Position numbers and translations under genes: made by a program. Positions 49,981 to 62,530 of a stretch of DNA of 64,000 bases are shown here, piece after piece. The notes below the pieces were generated by a model. It did not search any database, was not told the DNA's origin, and saw only the letters and a program-made list of their open reading frames with translations. Origin of the DNA: Hydractinia symbiolongicarpus (lineage: Eukaryota > Cnidaria > Hydrozoa > Anthoathecata > Hydractiniidae); contig NC_079888.1 in assembly GCF_029227915.1 (NCBI RefSeq), positions 22,610,001-22,674,000 of the forward strand, written 5' to 3'. Within the stretch, counting starts at the first letter, position 1, and each line of letters starts with the position of its first letter.

Positions 49981-52900
49981 AAATCGTTCGGGAAATGAGC
50001 TTACTCCCTGGGTACTTTCTGTGTATACTTTTGACTATACGGGCCGAGTCCGGGATTCACGGGAAATCGCGGATTTTCGTTTGCCGGCGATTAAACTTCT
50101 TTTATTCAGCGTCCCATCAAATATGAAAATATTTTTGAAAACTACAAGTCTCATGCGTTTAGTGGTAAAAAAATAATATAAAAAATCGTTCGGGAAATGA
50201 GTTTACTCCCTGGGTACCTTCTTTGTATACTTTTGACTATACGGGCCAAGCCCGGGATTTACGGGAAATCGCGGGTTTTCGTTTGCCGGCGATTAAACTA
50301 CTTTTATTCAGCGTCTCATCAAAAAGGAAAACATTTTTCAAAACTACAAGTCTCATGCGTTTTAGTGGTGACAAAATAATTTAAAAAGTCGTTCGGGAAA
50401 TGAGTTTACTACCTGGGTACTTTCTTTGTATACTTTTGACTATACGGGCCAAGCCGGGATTTATGGGAAATCGCGGGTTTTCGTTTGCCGGCGATTAAAC
50501 TTCTTTTATTCAGCGTCTCATCAAAAATGAAAACATTTTTAAAAACTACAAGTCTTATGCGTTTTAGTGGTCAAAAAATAATTTAAAAAATCGTTCTGGA
50601 AATGAGTTTACTCACAGGGTACTTTCTTTGTATACATTCGACTATACATGCCAAGCCCGGGATTTACGGGAAATCGCGGGTTTTCGTTTGTCGGCGATTA
50701 AACTGCTTTTATTCAGCGTCTCATCAAAAATGAAAACATTCTTGAAAACTACAAGTCTCATGCGTTTTAGTGGTGAAATAAGAATTTAAGAAATCGTTTG
50801 GGAAATGAGTTTACTCCCTGGGTACTTTCTTTGTATACTTTTGACTATACGGGCCGAGTACGAAATTTACGGGAAATCGCAGGTTTTCGTTTGCCGGCGA
50901 TTAAACTTCTTTTATTCAGCGTCTCATCAAAAATGAAAACATTTTTGAAAACTACAAGTCTCATGCGTTTTAATGGTGAAAAAATAATTTAAAAAATCGT
51001 TCGGGAAATGAGTTTACACCCTGGGTACTTTCTTTGTATACTTTTGACTATACGGGCCGAGTCCGGGATTTACGGGAAATCGCGGATTTTCGTTTGCTGG
51101 CGATTAAACTTCTTTTATTCAGCGTCCCATCAAATATGAAAATATTTTTGAAAACTACAAGTCTCATGCGTTTAGTGGTAAAAAAATAATTTAAAAAATC
51201 GTTCGGGAAATGAGTTTACTCCCTGGGTACTTTCTTTGTATACTTTTGACTATACGGGCCAAGCCCGGGATTTACGGGAAATCGCGGGTTTTCGTTTGCC
51301 GGCGATTAAACTGCTTTTATTCAGCGTCTCATCAAAAAGGAAAACATTTTTGAAAACTACAAGTCTCATGCGTTTTAGTGGTGACAAAATAATTTAAAAA
51401 ATCGTTCGGGAAATGAGTTTACTACCTGGGTACTTTCTTTGTATACTTTTGACTATACGGGCCAAGCCGGGATTTATGGGAAATCGCGGGTTTTCGTTTG
51501 CCGGCAATGAAACTTCTTTTTTTCAGCGTCTCATCAAAAATGAAAACATTTTTAAATACTACAAGTCTTATGCCTTTTAGTGGTGAAAAAATAATTTAAA
51601 AAATCGTTCTGGAAATGAGTTTACTCACAGGGTACTTTCTTTGTATACATTCGACTATACGGGCCAAGCCTGGGATTTACGGGAAATCGCGGGTTTTCGT
51701 TCTCCCTCGATTAAACCTCTTTCATTAAGCGTCTCATCAAAAATGAAAACATTTTTGAAAACTACAATTCTTATGCGTTTTAGTGGTGAAAAAAAAATTT
51801 AAAAAATCGTTCGGGAAATGAGTTTACTCCCTGGGTACTTTCTTTGTGTACTATCGACTATACGGGCCAAGCCCCGGATTTACGGGAAAACGCGGGATTT
51901 CGTTTGCCGGCGATTAAACCTCTTTCATTAAGCGTCTCATCAAAAATGAAAACATTTTTGAAAACTACAAGTCTCATGCGTTTTAGTGGTGAAAAAATAA
52001 TTTAAAAAATCGTTCGGGAAATGAGCTTACTCCCTGGGTACTTTCTGTGTATACTTTTGACTATACGGGCCGAGTCCGGGATTCACGGGAAATCGCGGAT
52101 TTTCGTTTGCCGGCGATTAAACTTCTTTTATTCAGCGTCCCATCAAATATGAAAATATTTTTGAAAACTACAAGTCTCATGCGTTTAGTGGTAAAAAAAT
52201 AATATAAAAAATCGTTCGGGAAATGAGTTTACTCCCTGGGTACCTTCTTTGTATACTTTTGACTATACGGGCCAAGCCCGGGATTTACGGGAAATCGCGG
52301 GTTTTCGTTTGCCGGCGATTAAACTGCTTTTATTCAGCGTCTCATCAAAAAGGAAAACATTTTTCAAAACTACAAGTCTCATGCGTTTTAGTGGTGACAA
52401 AATAATTTAAAAAGTCGTTCGGGAAATGAGTTTACTACCTGGGTACTTTCTTTGTATACTTTTGACTATACGGGCCAAGCCGGGATTTATGGGAAATCGC
52501 GGGTTTTCGTTTGCCGGCGATTAAACTTCTTTTATTCAGCGTCTCATCAAAAATGAAAACATTTTTAAAAACTACAAGTCTTATGCGTTTTAGTGGTCAA
52601 AAAATAATTTAAAAAATCGTTCTGGAAATGAGTTTACTCACAGGGTACTTTCTTTGTATACATTCGACTATACATGCCAAGCCCGGGATTTACGGGAAAT
52701 CGCGGGTTTTCGTTTGTCGGCGATTAAACTGCTTTTATTCAGCGTCTCATCAAAAATGAAAACATTCTTGAAAACTACAAGTCTCATGCGTTTTAGTGGT
52801 GAAATAAGAATTTAAGAAATCGTTTGGGAAATGAGTTTACTCCCTGGGTACTTTCTTTGTACACTTTTGACTATACGGGCCGAGTACGAAATTTACGGGA

Positions 52901-53096
52901 AATCGCAGGTTTTCGTTTGCCGGCGATTAAACTTCTTTTATTCAGCGTCTCATCAAAAATGAAAACATTTTTATAAACTACAAGTCTCATGCGTTTTAAT
53001 GGTGAAAAAATAATTTAAAAAATCGTTCGGGAAATGAGTTTACACCCTGGGTACTTTCTTTGTATACTTTTGACTATACGGGCCGAGTCCGGGATT
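49480..53096. repeat. Ten-monomer offset duplication (shift 2,026 bp)
   Basis: About 49,480-51,070 matches 51,506-53,096. Shared forms are ATGAAACTTCTTTTTTTCAG, GTGTACTATCGAC, GAGCTTACTCCCTGGG with CTTTCTGTGTATAC, GGGATTCACGGG, GGGTACCTTC, ACATTTTTCAAAAC, GTGGTCAAAAAATAAT, ACTATACATGCC with TTTGTCGGCG, and GAGTACGAAATTTACGG. Copy 2 has private changes TGCCTTTTAG and TTTATAAACTAC. Confidence 0.86.
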
Positions 53097-53249
53097 TACG
53101 GTAAATCGCAGGTTTTCGTTTGCCGGCGATTAAACTTCTTTTATTCAGCGTCTCATCAAAAATGAAAACATTTTTGAAAACTACAAGTCTCATACGTTTT
53201 AGTGGTGAAAAAATAATTTAAAAATTCGTTCGGGAAATGAGTTTACTCA

Positions 53250-55660
53250 CAGGGTACTTTCTTTGTATACATTCGACTATACGGGCCAAGCCCCGGATTT
53301 ACAGGAAAACGCGGATTTCGTTTGCCGGCGATTAAACCTCTTGCATTAAGCGTCTCATCAAAAATGAAAACATATTTGAAAACTACAAGTCTCATGCGTT
53401 TTAGTGGTGAAAAAAAAATTTAAAAAATCGTTCGGGAAATGAGTTTACTCCCTGGGTACTTTCTTTGTATACATTTGACTATACGGGCCAAGCCCCGGAT
53501 TTACGGAAAAACGCGGGATTTCGTTTGCCGGCGATTAAACCTCTTTCACTAAGCGTCTCATCAAAAATGAAAACATTTTTGAAAACTACAAGTCTCATGC
53601 GTTTTAGTGGTGAAAAAATAATTTAAAAAATCGTTCGGGAAATGAGTTTACTCCCTGGGTACTTTCTTTGTATACTTTTGACTATACGGGCCGAGTCCGG
53701 GATTTACGGGAAATCGCGGATTTTCGTTTGCCGGCGATTAAACTTCTTTTACTCAGCGTCCCATCAAATATGAAAATATTTTTGAAAACTACAAGTCTCA
53801 TGCGTTTAGTGGTAAAAAAATAATATAAAAAATCGTTCGGGAAATGAGTTTACTCCCTGGGTACTTTCTTTGTATACTTTTGACTATACGGGCCAAGCCC
53901 GGGATTTACGGGAAATCGCGGGTTTTCGTTTGCCGGCGATTAAACTGCTTTTATTCAGCGTCTCATCAAAAAGGAAAACATTTTTGAAAACTACAAGTCT
54001 CATGCGTTTTAGTGGTGACAAAATAATTTAAAAAGTCGTTCGGGAAATGAGTTTACTACCTGGGTACTTTCTTTGTATACTTTTGACTATACGGGCCAAG
54101 CCAGAATTTATGGGAAATCGCGGGTTTTCGTTTGCTGGCGATTAAACTTCTTTTATTCAGCGTCTCATCAAAAATGAAAACATTTTTAAAAACTACAAGT
54201 CTTATGCGTTTTAGTGGTCAAAAAATAATTTAAAAAATCGTTCTGGAAATGAGTTTACTCCCTGGGTACTTTCTTTGTATACATTCGACTATACGGGCCA
54301 AGCACCGGATTTACAGGAAAACGCGGATTTCGTTTGCCGGCGATTAAACCTCTTTCATTAAGCGTCTCATCAAAAATGAAAACATATTTGAAAACTACAA
54401 GTCTCATGCGTTTTAGTGGTGAAAAAAAAATTTAAAAAATCGTTCGGGAAATGAGTTTACTCCCTGGGTACTTTCTTTGTATACATTTGACTATACGGGC
54501 CAAGCCCCGGATTTACGGAAAAACGCGGGATTTCGTTTGCCGGCGATTAAACCTCTTTCACTAAGCGTCTCATCAAAAATGAAAACATTTTTGAAAACTA
54601 CAAGTCTCATGCGTTTTAGTGGTGAAAAAATAATTCGGGAAATGAGTTTACTCCCTGGGTACTTTCTTTGTATACTTTTGACTATACGGGCCGAGTCCGG
54701 GATTTACGGGAAATCGCGGATTTTCGTTTGCCGGCGATTAAACTTCTTTTACTCAGCGTCCCATCAAATATGAAAATATTTTTGAAAACTACAAGTCTCA
54801 TGCGTTTAGTGGTAAAAAAATAATATAAAAAATCGTTCGGGAAATGAGTTTACTCCCTGGGTACTTTCTTTGTATACTTTTGACTATACGGGCCAAGCCC
54901 GGGATTTACGGGAAATCGCGGGTTTTCGTTTGCCGGCGAATAAACTGCTTTTATTCAGCGTCTCATCAAAAAGGAAAACATTTTTGAAAACTACAAGTCT
55001 CATGCGTTTAGTGGTAAAAAAATAATATAAAAAATCGTTCGGGAAATGAGTTTACTCCCTGGGTACTTTCTTTGTATACTTTTGACTATACGGGCCAAGC
55101 CCGGGATTTACGGGAAATCGCGGGTTTTCGTTTGCCGGCGATTAAACTTCTTTTACTCAGCGTCCCATCAAATATGAAAATATTTTTGAAAACTACAAGT
55201 CTCATGCGTTTAGTGGTAAAAAAATAATATAAAAAATCGTTCGGGAAATGAGTTTACTCCCTGGGTACTTTCTTTGTATACTTTTGACTATACGGGCCAA
55301 GCCTGGGATTTACGGGAAATCGCGGGTTTTCGTTTGCCGGCGATTAAACTGCTTTTATTCAGCGTCTCATCAAAAAGGAAAACATTTTTGAAAACTACAA
55401 GTCTCATGCGTTTTAGTGGTGACAAAATAATTTAAAAAGTCGTTCGGGAAATGAGTTTACTACCTGGGTACTTTCTTTGTATACTTTTGACTATACGGGC
55501 CAAGCCAGAATTTATGGGAAATCGCGGGTTTTCGTTTGCTGGCGATTAAACTTCTTTTATTCAGCGTCTCATCAAAAATGAAAACATTTTTAAAAACTAC
55601 AAGTCTTATGCGTTTTAGTGGTCAAAAAATAATTTAAAAAATCGTTCTGGAAATGAGTTT
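53250..55660. repeat. Five-monomer duplication with recombinant monomers
   Basis: Forms CATTTGACTATACGG with TTACGGAAAAACGCGGG occur at 53,469 and 54,481, and CTTTTACTCAGCGTCCC in the gamma copies at 53,758, 54,758 and 55,162. Between the last two, a delta start (AAAAAGGAAAAC) is joined to a gamma end (GCGTTTAGTGGTAAA) at about 54,970-55,030. Also, a CGCGGGTTTTCG start is joined to a gamma end near 55,162. These are exchange products within monomers. Confidence 0.82.
54626..54645. other. 12-bp deletion in the A-rich linker
   Basis: AAAAAATAATTCGGGAAATG replaces AAAAAATAATT + TAAAAAATCGTT + CGGGAAATG. It shortens the interval between two gamma markers to 1,000 bp where 1,012-1,013 is usual. 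TT at the break gives possible microhomology. Confidence 0.85.
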
Positions 55661-55899
55661 ACTCACAGGGTACTTTCGTTGTATACATTCGACTATACAT
55701 GCCAAGCCCGGGATTTACGGGAAATCGCGGGTTTTCGTTTGTCGGCGATTAAACTGCTTTTATTCAGCGTCTCATCAAAAATGAAAACATTCTTGAAAAC
55801 TACAAGTCTCATGCGTTTTAGTGGTGAAATAAGAATTTAAGAAATCGTTTGGGAAATGAGTTTACTCCCTGGGTACTTTCTTTGTATACTTTTGACTAT

Positions 55900-58330
55900 A
55901 CGGGCCGAGTATGAAATTTACGGGAAATCGCAGTTTTTCGTTTGCCGGCGATTAAACTTCTTTTATTCACCGTCTCATCAAAAATGAAAACATTTTTGAA
56001 AACTACAAGTCTCATGCGTTTTAGTGGTGAAAAAATAATTTAAAAAATCGTTCGGGAAATGAGTTTACACCCTGGGTACTTTCTTTGTATACTTTTGACT
56101 ATACGGGCCGAGTCCGGGATTTACGGGAAATCGCAGGTTTTCGTTTGCCGGCGATTAAACTTTTTTTATTCAGCGTCTCATCAAAAATGAAATCATTTTT
56201 GAAAACTACAAGTCTCATGCGTTTTAGTGGTGAAAAAATAATTTAAAAAATCGTTCGGGAAATGAGCTTACTCCCTGGGTACTTTCTTTGTATACTTTTG
56301 ACTATACGGACCGAGTCCGGGATTTACGGGAAATCGCGGATTTTCGTTTGCCGGCGATTAAACTTCTTTTATTCAGCGTCCCATCAAATATGAAAATATT
56401 TTTGAAAACTACAAGTCTCATGCGTTTAGTGGTAAAAAAATAATATAAAAAATCGTTCGGGAAATTAGTTTACTCCCTGGGTACTTTCTTTGTATACTTT
56501 TGACTATACGGGCCAAGCCCGGGATTTACGGGAAATCGCGGGTTTTCGTTTGCCGGCGATTAAACTGCTTTTATTCAGCGTCTCATCAAAAAGGAAAACA
56601 TTTTTGAAAACTACAAGTCTCATGCGTTTTAGTGGTGACAAAATAATTTAAAAAGTCGTTCGGGAAATGAGTTTACTACCTGGGTACTCTCTTTGTATAC
56701 TTTTGACTATACGGGCCAAGCCGGGATTTATGGGAAATCGCGGGTTTTCGTTTGCCGGCGATTAAACTTCTTTTATTCAGCGTCTCATCAAAAATGAAAA
56801 CATTTTTAAAAACTACAAGTCTTATGCGTTTTAGTGGTCAAAAAATAATTTAAAAAATCGTTCTGGAAATGAGTTTACTCACAGGGTACTTTCTTTGTAT
56901 ACATTCGACTATACATGCCAAGCCCGGGATTTACGGGAAATCGCGGGTTTTCGTTTGCCGGCGATTAAACTGCTTTTATTCAGCGTCTCATCAAAGAGGA
57001 AAACATTTTTGAAAACTACAAGTCTCATGCGTTTTAGTGGTGACAAAATAATTTAAAAAGTCGTTCGGGAAATGAGTTTACTACCTGGGTACTTTCTTTG
57101 TATACTTTTGACTATACGGGCCGAGTACGAAATTTACGGGAAATCGCAGGTTTTCGTTTGCCGGCGATTAAACTTCTTTTATTCACCGTCTCATCAAAAA
57201 TGAAAACATTTTTGAAAACTACAAGTCTCATGCGTTTTAGTGGTGAAAAAATAATTTAAAAAATCGTTCGGGAAATGAGTTTACACCCTGGGTACTTTCT
57301 TTGTATACTTTTGACTATACGGGCCGAGTCCGGGATTTACGGGAAATCGCAGGTTTTCGTTTGCCGGCGATTAAACTTCTTTTATTCAGCGTCTCATCAA
57401 AAATGAAATCATTTTTGAAAACTACAAGTCTCATGCGTTTTAGTGGTGAAAAAATAATTTAAAAAATCGTTCGGGAAATGAGCTTACTCCCTGGGTACTT
57501 TCTTTGTATACTTTTGACTATACGGGCCGAGTCCGGGATTTACGGGAAATCGCGGATTTTCGTTTGCCGGCGATTAAACTTCTTTTATTCAGCGTCCCAT
57601 CAAATATGAAAATATTTTTGAAAACTACAAGTCTCATGCGTTTAGTGGTAAAAAAATAATATAAAAAATCGTTCGGGAAATTAGTTTACTCCCTGGGTAC
57701 TTTCTTTGTATACTTTTGACTATACGGGCCAAGCCCGGGATTTACGGGAAATCGCGGGTTTTCGTTTGCCGGCGATTAAACTGCTTTTATTCAGCGTCTC
57801 ATTAAAAAGGAAAACATTTTTGAAAACTACAAGTCTCATGCGTTTTAGTGGTGACAAAATAATTTAAAAAGTCGTTCGGGAAATGAGTTTACTACCTGGG
57901 TACTCTCTTTGTATACTTTTGACTATACGGGCCAAGCCGGGATTTATGGGAAATCGCGGGTTTTCGTTTGCCGGCGATTAAACTTCTTTTATTCAGCGTC
58001 TCATCAAAAATGAAAACATTTTTAAAAACTACAAGTCTTATGCGTTTTAGTGGTCAAAAAATAATTTAAAAAATCGTTCTGGAAATGAGTTTACTCACAG
58101 GGTACTTTCTTTGTATACATTCGACTATACATGCCAAGCCCGGGATTTACGGGAAATCGCGGGTTTTCGTTTGCCGGCGATTAAACTGCTTTTATTCAGC
58201 GTCTCATCAAAAAGGAAAACATTTTTGAAAACTACAAGTCTCATGCGTTTTAGTGGTGACAAAATAATTTAAAAAGTCGTTCGGGAAATGAGTTTACTAC
58301 CTGGGTACTTTCTTTGTATACTTTTGACTA
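55900..58330. repeat. Tandem six-monomer duplication (shift 1,216-1,217 bp)
   Basis: Copy 1 is about 55,900-57,115 and copy 2 about 57,116-58,330. Order: GAGTACGAAATTT type, GAAATCATTTTTG type, gamma with GAGCTTACTCC, delta, epsilon with GGGTACTCTCTTTG, then the TATACATGCC type joined to a delta-like end. Markers at +1,216: GTCCC 56,378/57,594 and ACTCTC 56,686/57,902. The first copy reads GAGTATGAAATTT and TCAAAGAGGAAAAC. Confidence 0.88.
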
Positions 58331-58685
58331 TACGGGCCAAGCCAGAATTTATGGGAAATAGCGGGTTTTCGTTTGCTGGCGATTAAACTTCTTTTATTCA
58401 GCGTCTCATCAAAAATGAAAAAAATTTTAAACACTACAAGTCTTATGCGTTTTAGTGGTCAAAAAATAATTTAAAAAATCGTTCTGGAAATGAGTTTACT
58501 CACAGGGTACTTTCGTTGTATACATTCGACTATACATGCCAAGCCCGGGATTTACGGGAAATCGCGGGTTTTCGTTTGTCGGCGATTAAACTGCTTTTAT
58601 TCAGCGTCTCATCAAAAATGAAAACATTCTTGAAAACTACAAGTCTCATGCGTTTTAGTGGTGAAATTAGAATTTAAGAAATCGT

Positions 58686-61600
58686 TTGGGAAATGAGTTT
58701 ACTCCCTGGGTACTTTCTTTGTATACTTTTGACTATACGGGCCGAGTACGAAATTTACGGGAAATCGCAGGTTTTCGTTTGCCGGCGATTAAACTTCTTT
58801 TATTCACCGTCTCATCAAAAATGAAAACATTTTTGAAAACTACAAGTCTCATGCGTTTTAGTGGTGAAAAAATAATTTAAAAAATCGTTCGGGAAATGAG
58901 TTTACACCCTGGGTACTTTCTTTGTATACTTTTGACTATACGGGCCGAGTCCGGGATTTACGGGAAATCGCAGGTTTTCGTTTGCCGGCGATTAAACTTC
59001 TTTTATTCAGCGTCTCATCAAAAATGAAATCATTTTTGAAAACTACAAGTCTCATGCGTTTTAGTGGTGAAAAAATAATTTAAAAAATCGTTCGGGAAAT
59101 GAGCTTACTCCCTGGGAACTTTCTTTGTATACTTTTGACTATACGGGCCGAGTCCGGGATTTACGGGAAATCGCGGATTTTCGTTTGCCGGCGATTAAAC
59201 TTCTTTTATTCAGCGTCCCATCAAATATGAAAATATTTTTGAAAACTACAAGTCTCATGCGTTTAGTGGTAAAAAAATAATATAAAAAATCGTTCGGGAA
59301 ATGAGTTTACTACCTGGGTACTCTCTTTGTATACTTTTGACTATACGGGCCAAGCCGGGATTTATGGGAAATCGCGGGTTTTCGTTTGCCGGCGATTAAA
59401 CTTCTTTTATTCAGCGTCTCATCAAAAATGAAAACATTTTTAAAAACTACAAGTCTTATGCGTTTTAGTGGTCAAAAAATAATTTAAAAAATCGTTCTGG
59501 AAATGAGTTTACTCACAGGGTACTTTCTTTGTATACATTCGACTACATACCAAGCCCGGGATTTACGGGAAATCGCGGGTTTTCGTTTGTCGGCGATTAA
59601 ACTGCTTTTATTCAGCGTCTCATCAAAAATGAAAACATTCTTGAAAACTACAAGTCTCATGCGTTTTAGTGGTGAAATAAGAATTTAAGAAATCGTTTGG
59701 GAAATGAGTTTACTCCCTGGGTACTTTCTTTGTATACTTTTGACTATACGGGCCGAGTACGAAATTTACGGGAAATCGCAGGTTTTCGTTTGCCGGCGAT
59801 TAAACTTCTTTTATTCAGCGTCTCATCAAAAATGAAAACATTTTTGAAAACTACAAGTCTCATACGTTTTAGTGGTGAAAAAATAATTTAAAAATTCGTT
59901 CGGGAAATGAGTTTACTCACAGGGTACTTTCTTTGTATACATTCGACTATACGGGCCAAGCCCGGGATTTACGGGAAATCGCGGGTTTTCGTTCTCCCAC
60001 GATTAAACCTCTTTCATTAAGCGTCTCATCAAAAATAAAAACATTTTTAAAAACTACAAGTCTCATACGTTTTAGTGGTCAAAAAATAATTTAAAAAATC
60101 GTTCTGTAAATGAGTTTACTCACAGGGTACTTTCTTTGTATACATTCGACTATACATGCCAAGCCCTGGATTTACGGGAAATCGCGGGTTTTCGTTTGCC
60201 GGCGATTAAACTGCTTTTATTCAGCGTCTCATCAAAAAGGAAAACATTTTTGAAAACTACAAGTCTCATGCGTTTTAGTGGTGACAAAATAATTTAAAAA
60301 GTCGTTCGGGAAATGAGTTTACTACCTGGGTACTTTCTTTGTATACTTTTGACTATACGGGCCAAGCCAGAATTTATGGGAAATCGCGGGTTTTCGTTTG
60401 CTGGCGATTAAACTTCTTTTATTCAGCGTCTCATCAAAAATGAAAACATTTTTAAAAACTACAAGTCTTATGCGTTTTAGTGGTCAAAAAATAATTTAAA
60501 AAATCGTTCTGGAAATGAGTTTACTCACAGGGTACTTTCGTTGTATACATTCGACTATACATGCCAAGCCCGGGATTTACGGGAAATCGCGGGTTTTCGT
60601 TTGTCGGCGATTAAACTGCTTTTATTCAGCGTCTCATCAAAAATGAAAAAATTCTTGAAAACTACAAGTCTCATGCGTTTTAGTGGTGAAATAAGAATTT
60701 AAGAAATCGTTTGGGAAATGAGTTTACTCCATGGGTACTTTCTTTGTATACTTTTGACTATACGGGCCGAGTACGAAATTTACGGGAAATCGCAGGTTTT
60801 CGTTTGCCGGCGATTAAACTTCTTTTATTCAGCGTCTCATCAAAAATGAAAACATTTTTGAAAACTACAAGTCTCATGCGTTTTAATGGTGAAAAAATAA
60901 TTTAAAAAATCGTTCGGGAAATGAGTTTACACCCTGGGTACTTTCTTTGTATACTTTTGACTATACGGGCCGAGTCCGGGATTTACGGGAAATCGCAGGT
61001 TTTCGTTTGCCGGCGATTAAACTTCTTTTATTCAGCGTCTCATCAAAAATGAAAACATTTTTGAAAACTACAAGTCTCATACGTTTTAGTGGTGAAAAAA
61101 TAATTTAAAAATTCGTTCGGGAAATGAGTTTACTCACAGGGTACTTTCTTTGTATACATTCGACTATACGGCCCAAGCCCGGGATTTACGGGAAATCGCG
61201 GGTTTTCGTTCTCCCACGATTAAACCTCTTTCATTAAGCGTCTCATCAAAAATAAAAACATTTTTGAAAACTACAAGTCTCATACGTTTTAGTGGTCAAA
61301 AAATAATTTAAAAAATCGTTCTGTAAATGAGTTTACTCACAGGGTACTTTCTTTGTATACATTCGACTATACATGCCAAGCCCTGGATTTACGGGAAATC
61401 GCGGGTTTTCGTTTGCCGGCGATTAAACTGCTTTTATTCAGCGTCTCATCAAAAAGGAAACATTTTTGAAAACTACAAGTCTCATGCGTTTTAGTGGTGA
61501 CAAAATAATTTAAAAAGTCGTTCGGGAAATGAGTTTACTACCTGGGTACTTTCTTTGTATACTTTTGACTATACGGGCCAAGCCAGAATTTATGGGAAAT

Positions 61601-62530
61601 CGCGGGTTTTCGTTTGCTGGCGATTAAACTTCTTTTATTCAGCGTCTCATCAAAAATGAAAACATTTTTAAAAACTACAAGTCTTATGCGTTTTAGTGGT
61701 CAAAAAATAATTTAAAAAATCGTTCTGGAAATGAGTTTACTCACAGGGTACTTTCGTTGTATACATTCGACTATACATGCCAAGCCCGGGATTTACGGGA
61801 AATCGCGGGTTTTCGTTTGTCGGCGATTAAACTGCTTTTATTCAGCGTCTCATCAAAAATGAAAACATTCTTGAAAACTACAAGTCTCATGCGTTTTAGT
61901 TGTGAAATAAGAATTTAAGAAATCGTTTGGGAAATAAGTTTACTCCCTGGGTACTTTCTTTGTATACTTTTGACTATACGGGCCGAGTACGAAATTTACG
62001 GGAAATCGCAGGTTTTCGTTTGCCGGCGATTAAACTTCTTTTATTCACCGTCTCATCAAAAATGAAAACATTTTTGAAAACTACAAGTCTCATGCGTTTT
62101 AGTGGTGAAAAAATAATTTAAAAAATCGTTCGGGAAATGAGTTTACACCCTGGGTACTTTCTTTGTATACTTTTGACTATACGGGCTGAGTCCGGGATTT
62201 ACGGGAAATCGCAGGTTTTCGTTTGCCGGCGATTAAACTTCTTTTATTCAGCGTCTCATCAAAAATGAAATCATTTTTGAAAACTACAAGTCTCATGCGT
62301 TTTAGTGGTGAAAAAATAATTTAAAAAATCGTTCGGGAAATGAGCTTACTTCCTGGGTACTTTCATTGTATACTTTTGACTATACGGGCCGAGTCCGGGA
62401 TTTACGGGAAATCGCGGATTTTCGTTTGCCGGCGATTAAACTTCTTTTATTCAGCGTCCCATCAAATATGAAAATATTTTTGAAAACTACAAGTCTCATG
62501 CGTTTAGTGGTAAAAAAATAATATAAAAAA
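58686..62530. repeat. 16-monomer offset duplication (shift 3,241 bp)
   Basis: About 58,686-59,289 reappears at 61,927-62,530: GAGTACGAAATTT with TTCACCGTCTC, GAAATCATTTTTG, then gamma with GAGCTTACT. The second copy starts GGGAAATAAG. In the first copy the delta monomer expected after gamma (59,215) is missing and epsilon follows directly. Confidence 0.8.
59885..62110. repeat. Six-monomer tandem duplication (shift about 1,216 bp)
   Basis: The rare GTTCTGTAAATGAG falls at 60,101 and 61,318, and AAGCCAGAATTTATGGG at 60,364 and 61,580. The set includes CTCCCACGATT, AAAATAAAAAC, GCCCTGGATTT and CTTTCGTTGTATAC monomers. One copy has a 1-bp loss (AAAAAGGAAACATTTTTG near 61,455). Confidence 0.84.
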
